From NCBI RefSeq assembly GCF_008085915.1, contig NZ_VSJK01000005.1, forward strand, positions 186,001 through 250,000: a stretch of DNA of 64,000 nt, written 5' to 3'. The translations under genes were made by a program, and so were the position numbers. This DNA comes from Oceaniovalibus sp. ACAM 378 (GTDB lineage Bacteria; Pseudomonadota; Alphaproteobacteria; Rhodobacterales; Rhodobacteraceae). Shown here one piece after another: positions 54,038 through 62,041 of this stretch (position 1 is its first letter; each line of letters opens with the position of its first letter). The notes under the pieces are model-generated. The model was not told the origin of the DNA. It worked only from the letters and a program-made list of their open reading frames with translations, and did no database searches.

Positions 54038-54964
54038 ATGCCAAAAAAGAGCCGACGCCAGCGGATCGCGAAAGCCGCCAGTCTCGCCGCGCTCCGTCTG
54101 GGCCGCTATCGCGGGGACGGCGCACCGCCGATCTTTGTCATCGGATCGGGGCGTTCCGGCAATACATTGGTGCGCCGTGTGCTGACGGCATCGGGCGAAA
54201 TCTACATCCCCCCGGAAACCTATGTCCTGGGCGAAATCATCGAGATCTGGCCCCGCACCGCCCTGCTGCCCTGGCGTGAACAGGTCTGGCTGTTCTGTGC
54301 CTATTTCGAAAAGCATTCCGAGTTTTCGACCTTCGGGCTGACCAACCTTGATGACTTTGCTGCCCGTGCCGTCGCGCTGCCCGCCGCCGAGCGGACCCTG
54401 CGTCAGCTGATCGACGCCTTCTATCTGCATCTCGCCAAGGCGCAGGACGCCCCGACCGGGCGCTGGGGCGACAAGACGCCATACAACACCCATCACCTGC
54501 CGGCGATCGGCACGCTTTATCCCGAGGCAAAATATCTCTGGCTGGTCCGTGATGGCCGCGACGTGGCGCTGTCCTATGTCGAGGCCGGGCTCTATCCCGA
54601 TCTGCTTGGCGCGGCCGACCGCTGGACCCGCGCCAACCGCGCCTGCCTGAGCTTTGCCCGACGCGGTCTGGATGTGCGGCAACAAGGCTACGAGAATCTC
54701 GTCACCGATCCAGAAACGGCATTTGCCGATCTCTTCCAATGGGCCGGGCTTGAATTCGCCCCGGACATGCTGACCATCCTGCCCGGTCCGATGGGCGACG
54801 TTGAACAGCGCCGCCACCACGAAAAGGTGCGCAGGCCAATTTCCGCCGCCTCGGCGGGCCGCTGGCGCGGTCAGCTGAAACCGGCGGACCTGTCCACCCT
54901 GCCAGACGATTTCTGGCAGGTGATGCACGCCCTCGGATACGCGACCGAGGGTGCTCAGACGTAG
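54038..54964 (+). CDS. Sulfotransferase family protein
   Basis: The 308-residue protein has both PAPS-binding motifs: the 5'-phosphosulfate loop IFVIGSGRSGNTLVRRVL (about residues 32-49) and the 3'-phosphate site LWLVRDGRDVALSYVEAG (about 168-185), with WGDKTPYN in between. It moves sulfate from PAPS to a hydroxyl or amine. As the last gene of a glycosyltransferase operon, the likely acceptor is the polymer or its lipid-linked repeat. Its 3' end overlaps the convergent giant RTX gene by 10 bases. Confidence 0.88.
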   Translation: MPKKSRRQRIAKAASLAALRLGRYRGDGAPPIFVIGSGRSGNTLVRRVLTASGEIYIPPETYVLGEIIEIWPRTALLPWREQVWLFCAYFEKHSEFSTFGLTNLDDFAARAVALPAAERTLRQLIDAFYLHLAKAQDAPTGRWGDKTPYNTHHLPAIGTLYPEAKYLWLVRDGRDVALSYVEAGLYPDLLGAADRWTRANRACLSFARRGLDVRQQGYENLVTDPETAFADLFQWAGLEFAPDMLTILPGPMGDVEQRRHHEKVRRPISAASAGRWRGQLKPADLSTLPDDFWQVMHALGYATEGAQT

Positions 54965-57900
54965 AGGATGTCCGCCGAAGCCGATATGTCGGACAATGTC
55001 AGCCCGGAAAGCTGCGCCAGAGCAAACTCTGTCCCCTCCGGATCGGTCAGACGCAACTCCACCCCGATATTGATCGCGTGCAGGCCGAAGGAAAGCGCAG
55101 CGGTGCTTTCGGTCGTCCATCCGAAATGCTGCGAAATGCCGCTCACATCCAGCTTGTCACCCTCAAGTGCCGAGAAATCGAGGATCCGGTCAGTCACGCC
55201 GGGCGCGACCGTGTCGAAGCTGAACACGAAGGTATCGGCGCCCCCCTTCCCCTCAAGGACGTCAGAGCCACCGCCGCCATCGATCACATTGTCGCCCCCC
55301 GAACCGGTGATCCTGTCTCCGGCACGCCCACCGATCACGTCCTCCAATCCGCCGGGTATCGCTTGCCAGTCAAGCCCCGAGCCGCTGAATAATCCGGTTT
55401 CGGCCTCAACCAGCGCGAACAGGGCATCGGCGTATTCGCTATATGCTGCGTTGGTATAATGGACGTTGTCACTCGACAGATGGTCAATGCCCTCGGCCGG
55501 GGTCGCAGGGATCTGGCCGTGGGGATTGTCGAACAACAGCAAAGTCGGGCGGCTGCCTTGCAGGTCTTCGACCAGCGCCCGCAACCCCGACACATAGGTC
55601 CCGTTTCCGGCGTCGCCCGCCACGGTCACGCCCCCCACAACGCTATAACCCTCGTTGATAAAGTACGCGTATTCCGCCGGCACGCCATTTGTGAGCTTCG
55701 GCGCGAGGGTGGAGACAACCAGATATTTCCCGTCAGAGCCGGGCTCCTGATAGAACTGCGTCACGGCCTTGTCGATATTATCAAGAATCCCCGGCAGATG
55801 CACCGTGAAGAAGTTGCCCGACTGGAACTCGAAATCGTTGGTGCCCGCCATCAGCAGCGTCACGTCGGGGCTGTGCAGGCCCAGATTGTCGGACAGATCC
55901 GCATCGCGTCCATTTCCCACGATCAAGCGCAGCGGAATCCCCGGCTCGCCGCTGTGATCGCGATCGAGCATGGTAGAGGGACCGTTGCTGAAGGCGCCGA
56001 CGTAATCGACCCAGCCGCCCGCGTTGATGATCAACTCAAGCAGATCGCCACGATAGCCATCATGCTCGGCGGCGGGTGACGTGCCGTCCACGATCCCCTG
56101 GGTCAGCGAATCGCCGATAGGCAACACCTTGGGCGCCTCGGCATAGCGGTCCGCCTCAAGATCGATCAGCAAGCCCTCGGTGCGGGGTGCGAAAAGCGCC
56201 CCCGCAAGCCCATCGATCGCGATAAACAGCGCCGGGCCGGTGATCGTGGTGATGTTGCCCGCAGCGTCGGTGGCGGTGACGCGGGTGGTGGCCGCGCCGT
56301 CGGCCAGGGTGCTGACGTCGAGAAGCGCCGTGCCGTCCGCCGCCAGCGGCACCGAGACCGAGCCGCCAGCGCCGTCGGAGATTGTCACCACCGCCGTGGC
56401 ATCGGCGTCCAGACCGCTCAGGCTCAGGGCGACCGCACCTTCCTCACCGGCCTCGATCAAGGCATCCGCCATCCCCAGCGCCAGCGCCATGTTGCCATCG
56501 TCGTCCGCCGAGCCAGGAGGCGGCCCCGCCACCAGCCGCAGCGTACCGGCCGCAACCGAAATCTGCTCCGGCGTCACGCCACGCAGTTCGGCCACCGCCA
56601 CCGACCCGGTCCCCGGCACGTTGACCAGAATGATCGACCCCAGATAGCTGGCGATCACCGAGACCGCTGCCGCAGCCGCCGCCGCGTCCCAGCCATAGGC
56701 CGCAGAGATCGCCGACAGGTCCGCCACGTCGCCCTCGCCGGGGGAGAAATCCTCGACCCGGTCGCGCCCACCCACAAGGGAATCCGGCCCCCAGACAAAG
56801 GTGTCGGCCCCTGCTCCACCGCCAAGGTTGTCCTGCCCCGCGCCGCCCTCAAGCGTGTCGTTGCCACCCTCGCCGCGCAGCCGGTCACGGCCCGCGCCGC
56901 CAAGCATCAGGTCATCCCCGGAGGTGCCGGTCAGCCAGTCATCGCCATTGGTGCCGATGATCGCGTTCGGCGGCACAGGCTCGGACACCGTGTCCAGCGT
57001 CAGCGCCGGACCCGCAATCACCGGCGTCACATTGCCGCTGGTATCCGTGGCCACAATCGACGTGCTCAGTGGCCCGTCGCTCAAGCCCGACAGATCCAGC
57101 ACCGCCGTCGCAGCCCCCGGCGTCAGCACGCCCGAGACAACGCTCGTGGTGCCGTCGCTCACCGTGATCACCGCCGTGGCGTCGTCGTCCAGACCGGTGG
57201 CGCTCAACGTGACCGTGCCGGCTTCTGAGGCGTCGATCATCGTGTCGGGCGCCGCAATCGCCAGATTGCCGTCCTCATCCGCCGACAGGTCCGGCGCAAA
57301 GTCGAGCACCAGCCCCGGACCCGCAATCGCTGGAGTCACGTTGCCGCTGGTATCCGTGGCCACGATCGACGTGCTCAGCGGCCCGTCGCTCAACCCCGAC
57401 AGATCGAGCACCACCGTTGCAGCCCCCGGCGTCAGCACGCCCGAGACAACGCTTGTGGTGCCGTCGCTCACCGTGATCACCGCCGTGGCGTCGGCGTCCA
57501 GACCGGTGGCGCTCAGCGTGACCGCGCCGGCCTCCGAGGCGTCGATCATCGTGTCGGACGCCGCAATCGCCAAGTTGCCGTCCTCATCCGCCGAAAGGTC
57601 CGGCGCAAAGTCCAGCGTCAGCGCCGGGCCGGTGATCGTGGTGATGTTGCCCGCGGCGTCGGTTGCGGTGACGCGGGTGGTGGCCGCGCCGTCGGCCAGG
57701 GTGCTGACGTCGAGAAGCGCCGTGCCGTCCGCCGCCAGCGGCACCGAGACCGAGCCGCCCGCGCCGTCGGAAATTGTCACCACCGCCGTGGCATCGGCGT
57801 CCAGACCGCTCAGGCTCAGGGCGACCGCGGCTTCCTCACCGGCCTCGATCAAGGCATCCGCCATCCCCAGCGCCAGCGCCATGTTGCCATCGTCGTCCGC

Positions 57901-60900
57901 CGACCCCGGAGGCGGCCCCGCCACCAGCCGCAGCGTACCGGCCGCAACCGAAATCTGCTCCGGCGTAACACCGCGCAACTCGGCCACCGCCACCGACCCG
58001 GTCCCCGGCACGTTGACCAGGATGATCGACCCCAGATAGCTGGTGATCACCGAAACCGCAGCCGCTGCCGCCGCCGCGTCCCAGCCATAGGCCGCAGAGA
58101 TCGCCGAAAGGTCGGCCACGTCGCCCTCGCCGGGGGAGAAATCCTCGACCCGGTCACGTCCGCCCACAAGGGCATCCGGCCCCCAGACAAAGGTGTCGGC
58201 CCCCGCTCCACCGCCAAGGTTGTCTTGCCCCGCACCGCCCTCCAGCGTGTCGTTACCACCCTCGCCGCGCAGCCGGTCACGACCCGCGCCGCCAAGCATC
58301 AGGTCATCCCCGGAGGTGCCGGTCAGCCAGTCATCGCCATCGGTGCCGATGATCGCGTTCGGCGGCACAGGCGCGGACACCGTGTCGAGCGTCAACGCCG
58401 GACCCGCAATCGCCGGCGTCACGTTGCCGCTGGTATCTGTGGCCACAATCGACGTGCTCAGTGGCCCGTCGCTCAAGCCCGACAGATCGAGCACCACCGT
58501 CGCAGCCCCCGGCGTCAGCACGCCCGAGACAACGCTCGTGGTGCCGTCGCTTACCGTGATCACCGCCGTGGCATCGGCGTCCAGACCGGTGGCGCTCAGC
58601 GTGACCGCACCGGCCTCCGAGGCGTCGATCACCGTGTCGGACGCCGCAATCGCCAGATTGCCGTCCTCATCCGCCGACAGGTCCGGCGCAAAGTCCAGCG
58701 TCAACGCCGGACCCGCAATCGCTGGCGTCACGTTGCCGCTGGTATCCGTGGCCACGATCGACGTGCTCAGTGGCCCGTCGCTCAACCCCGACAGATCCAG
58801 CACCGCCGTCGCCGACCCCGGTGTCAGCACACCCGAGACAACGCTCGTGGTGCCGTCGCTTACCGTGATCACCGCCGTAGCGTCGGCGTCCAGACCGGTG
58901 GCGCTCAGCGTGACCGCGCCGGCCTCTGAGGCGTCGATCATCGTGTCCGGCGCCGCAATCGCCAGATTGCCGTCTTCATCCGCCGACAGGTCCGGCGCAA
59001 AGTCCAGCACCAGCCCCGGGCCGGTTATGGTGGTGATGTTGCCCGCGGCGTCGGTGGCGGTGACGCGGGTGGTGGCCGCGCCGTCGGCCAGGGTGCTGAC
59101 GTCGAGAAGCGCCGTGCCGTCCGCCGCCAGCGGCACCGAGACCGAGCCGCCAGCGCCGTCGGAGATTGTCACCACCGCCGTGGCATCGGCGTCCAGACCG
59201 CTCAGGCTCAGGGCGACCGCACCTTCCTCACCGGCCTCGATCAAGGCATCCGCCATCCCCAGCGCCAGCGCCATGTTGCCATCGTCGTCCGCCGAGCCAG
59301 GAGGCGGCCCCGCCACCAGCCGCAGCGTACCGGCCGCAACCGAAATCTGCTCCGGCGTCACGCCACGCAGTTCGGCCACCGCCACCGACCCGGTCCCCGG
59401 CACGTTGACCAGAATGATCGACCCCAGATAGCTGGCGATCACCGAGACCGCTGCCGCAGCCGCCGCCGCGTCCCAGCCATAGGCCGCAGAGATCGCCGAC
59501 AGGTCCGCCACGTCGCCCTCGCCGGGGGAGAAATCCTCGACCCGGTCGCGCCCACCCACAAGGGAATCCGGCCCCCAGACAAAGGTGTCGGCCCCTGCTC
59601 CACCGCCAAGGTTGTCCTGCCCCGCGCCGCCCTCAAGCGTGTCGTTGCCACCCTCGCCGCGCAGCCGGTCACGGCCCGCGCCGCCAAGCATCAGGTCATC
59701 CCCGGAGGTGCCGGTCAGCCAGTCATCGCCATTGGTGCCGATGATCGCGTTCGGCGGCACAGGCTCGGACACCGTGTCCAGCGTCAGCGCCGGACCCGCA
59801 ATCACCGGCGTCACATTGCCGCTGGTATCCGTGGCCACAATCGACGTGCTCAGTGGCCCGTCGCTCAAGCCCGACAGATCCAGCACCGCCGTCGCAGCCC
59901 CCGGCGTCAGCACGCCCGAGACAACGCTCGTGGTGCCGTCGCTCACCGTGATCACCGCCGTGGCGTCGTCGTCCAGACCGGTGGCGCTCAACGTGACCGT
60001 GCCGGCTTCTGAGGCGTCGATCATCGTGTCGGGCGCCGCAATCGCCAGATTGCCGTCCTCATCCGCCGACAGGTCCGGCGCAAAGTCGAGCACCAGCCCC
60101 GGACCCGCAATCGCTGGAGTCACGTTGCCGCTGGTATCCGTGGCCACGATCGACGTGCTCAGCGGCCCGTCGCTCAACCCCGACAGATCGAGCACCACCG
60201 TTGCAGCCCCCGGCGTCAGCACGCCCGAGACAACGCTTGTGGTGCCGTCGCTCACCGTGATCACCGCCGTGGCGTCGGCGTCCAGACCGGTGGCGCTCAG
60301 CGTGACCGCGCCGGCCTCCGAGGCATCGATCATCGTGTCGGGCGCCGCAATCGCCAGATTGCCGTCCTCATCCGCCGACAGGTCCGGCGCAAAGTCGAGC
60401 ACCAGCCCCGGGCCGGTGATCGTGGTGATGTTGCCCGCGGCGTCGGTGGCAGTGACGCGGGTGGTGGCCGCGCCGTCGGCCAGGGTGCTGACGTCGAGAA
60501 GCGCCGTGCCGTCCGCCGCCAGCGGCACCGAGACCGAGCCGCCCGCGCCGTCGAAAATTGTCACCACTGCCGTGGCATCGGCGTCCAGACCGCTCAAGCT
60601 CAGGGCGACCGCGCCTTCCTCACCGGCCTCGATCAAGGCATCCGCCATCCCCAGCGCCAGCGCCATGTTGCCGTCATCGTCCGCCGACCCCGGAGGCGGT
60701 CCCGCCACCAGCCGCAGCGTACCGGCCGCAACCGAAATCTGCTCCGGCGTCACGCCGCGCAGTTCGGCCAGCGCGAGCAACCCCATCCCGGGCACTTCGA
60801 TGTTGATGTTGGTGCCCCGCGAGCTTGCTGAAATCGAGATCGCCGCCTCTGCCGCTGCCGCGTCCCAACCATAGGCAGCAGAGATCGCCGAAATATCCAC

Positions 60901-61866
60901 CACGTCGCCCTCGCCGGGGGTGAAGTCGTCGACCCGGTCACGCCAGGGGCCAAGGGAATCAGTATCCCAGACAAAGGTGTCGGCCCCCGTGCCGCCTCCC
61001 AGATCGTCCTGGCCCGCGCCGCCGTCGATGGTGTCATCGCCGCCATGGCCGCGGATCCAATCCCGCCCCGCGCCGCCAAGAATCAGGTCGCCGGAGTCCC
61101 CGCCCTGCAACCCGTCATCGCCATCGTATCCGTTCACCACCGAAGGCATGAACGGTACGGCCTTCAGCCGGTCGCGCCCCTCGGTGCCCTCAACCGGTGC
61201 CAGCACCGGTGTGTAGCTGACGGAATCGTATCGCGCCGTGCCGGTGGCGTCAGCCGCGACCGGCCCGTGCCAGTCCTGAAGCGCCGCGCCGCCGGTCCAG
61301 ATGTTCATGAACATCTTCATCCCCTCGTCGGGGATCGGTACAGGGGCATCTTCGGCGGAAATGTCGAAGATCAGCGCGTCGTCCACATACCAGGAGATGC
61401 CGCCGGGCAGCCAGTCGATGCGGTAGCTGTGCAGCGCATCGGCCGCGTCAAAGCCCAGATCGATTACGACAGTCTGGTGCGCACCAAGCCGATCGTCGCC
61501 GTGGTAGTAATTCAGGTGGATCTGGGTCGTGTCATCGCCCAGAAATTCGATGTCGATCTCGTTGTGCTGTGAGCCGCCAAAGAAGGTGTTGTTGTAGAGG
61601 AAGAACGACGACACCACGCCCGAGGTGCCTGACGGCGCCATCTCGACCTCGTAGGAGCCGTAACCGTAGTATTGCCGCGACTGCAGCTCCGCTCCGGTGA
61701 AGGTCTTGCCACCGGTATCCGCCCCGTCGAAGGTCAGCCTGACCTCGCCTTGGGACAACTGCAGGTAATCGGAATCCCACGCGGTCTGATTCCAAGTCGC
61801 GCCAACGGCGAAGTCGGAAACGGCCCAGATGGTCGGATCCAGCGAATCAAGTGTGTCGTTCAGCAC
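54955..61866 (-). CDS. Giant secreted GH16 - RTX/Ig-like array - SGNH hydrolase - RTX protein
   Basis: The 2303-residue protein starts at GTG with AGGAGG 6 bases upstream. Residues 1-225 are a GH16 domain with catalytic HNEIDIEFLG (E103, D105, E107). From about 230 to 1890 comes an array of RTX blocks (DDLMLGGAGRDRLRGEGG type), each with a conserved 100-residue segment (SAISAAYGWDAAAAAAA to SVAAGTLRLVAG) and Ig-like repeats of about 93 residues (DADATAVITVSDG, GLSDGPLSTSIVATDTSGNVTP). Residues about 1910-2140 are an SGNH esterase with GDSLTQG, AGTNDFE and DNVHYTN. The end is a last RTX block and the VSG-rich C-terminus for type I secretion. It likely cuts and deacylates the exported polymer, an ExsH-like job with an added esterase. 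Confidence 0.9.
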   Translation of the reverse strand: MLNDTLDSLDPTIWAVSDFAVGATWNQTAWDSDYLQLSQGEVRLTFDGADTGGKTFTGAELQSRQYYGYGSYEVEMAPSGTSGVVSSFFLYNNTFFGGSQHNEIDIEFLGDDTTQIHLNYYHGDDRLGAHQTVVIDLGFDAADALHSYRIDWLPGGISWYVDDALIFDISAEDAPVPIPDEGMKMFMNIWTGGAALQDWHGPVAADATGTARYDSVSYTPVLAPVEGTEGRDRLKAVPFMPSVVNGYDGDDGLQGGDSGDLILGGAGRDWIRGHGGDDTIDGGAGQDDLGGGTGADTFVWDTDSLGPWRDRVDDFTPGEGDVVDISAISAAYGWDAAAAEAAISISASSRGTNINIEVPGMGLLALAELRGVTPEQISVAAGTLRLVAGPPPGSADDDGNMALALGMADALIEAGEEGAVALSLSGLDADATAVVTIFDGAGGSVSVPLAADGTALLDVSTLADGAATTRVTATDAAGNITTITGPGLVLDFAPDLSADEDGNLAIAAPDTMIDASEAGAVTLSATGLDADATAVITVSDGTTSVVSGVLTPGAATVVLDLSGLSDGPLSTSIVATDTSGNVTPAIAGPGLVLDFAPDLSADEDGNLAIAAPDTMIDASEAGTVTLSATGLDDDATAVITVSDGTTSVVSGVLTPGAATAVLDLSGLSDGPLSTSIVATDTSGNVTPVIAGPALTLDTVSEPVPPNAIIGTNGDDWLTGTSGDDLMLGGAGRDRLRGEGGNDTLEGGAGQDNLGGGAGADTFVWGPDSLVGGRDRVEDFSPGEGDVADLSAISAAYGWDAAAAAAAVSVIASYLGSIILVNVPGTGSVAVAELRGVTPEQISVAAGTLRLVAGPPPGSADDDGNMALALGMADALIEAGEEGAVALSLSGLDADATAVVTISDGAGGSVSVPLAADGTALLDVSTLADGAATTRVTATDAAGNITTITGPGLVLDFAPDLSADEDGNLAIAAPDTMIDASEAGAVTLSATGLDADATAVITVSDGTTSVVSGVLTPGSATAVLDLSGLSDGPLSTSIVATDTSGNVTPAIAGPALTLDFAPDLSADEDGNLAIAASDTVIDASEAGAVTLSATGLDADATAVITVSDGTTSVVSGVLTPGAATVVLDLSGLSDGPLSTSIVATDTSGNVTPAIAGPALTLDTVSAPVPPNAIIGTDGDDWLTGTSGDDLMLGGAGRDRLRGEGGNDTLEGGAGQDNLGGGAGADTFVWGPDALVGGRDRVEDFSPGEGDVADLSAISAAYGWDAAAAAAAVSVITSYLGSIILVNVPGTGSVAVAELRGVTPEQISVAAGTLRLVAGPPPGSADDDGNMALALGMADALIEAGEEAAVALSLSGLDADATAVVTISDGAGGSVSVPLAADGTALLDVSTLADGAATTRVTATDAAGNITTITGPALTLDFAPDLSADEDGNLAIAASDTMIDASEAGAVTLSATGLDADATAVITVSDGTTSVVSGVLTPGAATVVLDLSGLSDGPLSTSIVATDTSGNVTPAIAGPGLVLDFAPDLSADEDGNLAIAAPDTMIDASEAGTVTLSATGLDDDATAVITVSDGTTSVVSGVLTPGAATAVLDLSGLSDGPLSTSIVATDTSGNVTPVIAGPALTLDTVSEPVPPNAIIGTNGDDWLTGTSGDDLMLGGAGRDRLRGEGGNDTLEGGAGQDNLGGGAGADTFVWGPDSLVGGRDRVEDFSPGEGDVADLSAISAAYGWDAAAAAAAVSVIASYLGSIILVNVPGTGSVAVAELRGVTPEQISVAAGTLRLVAGPPPGSADDDGNMALALGMADALIEAGEEGAVALSLSGLDADATAVVTISDGAGGSVSVPLAADGTALLDVSTLADGAATTRVTATDAAGNITTITGPALFIAIDGLAGALFAPRTEGLLIDLEADRYAEAPKVLPIGDSLTQGIVDGTSPAAEHDGYRGDLLELIINAGGWVDYVGAFSNGPSTMLDRDHSGEPGIPLRLIVGNGRDADLSDNLGLHSPDVTLLMAGTNDFEFQSGNFFTVHLPGILDNIDKAVTQFYQEPGSDGKYLVVSTLAPKLTNGVPAEYAYFINEGYSVVGGVTVAGDAGNGTYVSGLRALVEDLQGSRPTLLLFDNPHGQIPATPAEGIDHLSSDNVHYTNAAYSEYADALFALVEAETGLFSGSGLDWQAIPGGLEDVIGGRAGDRITGSGGDNVIDGGGGSDVLEGKGGADTFVFSFDTVAPGVTDRILDFSALEGDKLDVSGISQHFGWTTESTAALSFGLHAINIGVELRLTDPEGTEFALAQLSGLTLSDISASADILYV
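56264..57540 (-). repeat. Copy 1 of a 1.28-kb duplicated module segment
   Basis: Within the giant RTX gene this segment matches 59048-60324 at a constant offset of 2784 bp, with no difference found by eye. 2784 is twice the 1392-bp module length. A third, more diverged copy sits midway (offset 1392). Confidence 0.85.
59048..60324 (-). repeat. Copy 2 of a 1.28-kb duplicated module segment
   Basis: This is the partner of 56264-57540. Identity breaks at both edges (for example 60325 against 57541), while the middle copy near 57656-58930 has many synonymous differences, so the two outer copies are the younger pair or have been homogenised. Confidence 0.85.
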
Positions 61867-62041
61867 AACAAACCTCCTGAAAACAAATAAAAAGAAAAAT
61901 TATATTTTAAAAAATCGCAATAATGCAGCATTTTTATCATATGCTCGTCGGGCAAAACGGCAAGCGTCTTGGCCGCGGCGGGCGGTAATTCAGGCAGTTA
62001 CACGTTCAGGTTGTGGTTTGCAGGGCGGCATGACCGGCACG
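61867..62041 (-). promoter_or_regulatory. AT-rich promoter region of the giant RTX gene
   Basis: About 80 bases (61870-61945) are strongly A/T-rich in a window that is otherwise near 63-65% GC. Read on the minus strand it gives T- and A-tracts and a TTTTTTAAAATATAATT stretch within 60 bases of the AGGAGG-GTG start. It probably contains the promoter and an UP-like or H-NS/MucR-like binding tract. Confidence 0.5.

Noticed and set aside
51423-54125. A 900-codon open frame on the minus strand antisense to GH16, GT2 and GT1 genes
   Set aside because: It is a shadow of high-GC genes: the opposite strand carries clear family motifs and catalytic residues, while this frame has none and is Arg/Ala/Gly-rich.
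56801-60874. Three long Ser/Pro/Ala-rich plus-strand frames opposite the RTX array
   Set aside because: They recur with the 1392-bp module because the coding strand repeats; composition is that of antisense RTX/Ig-like repeats.
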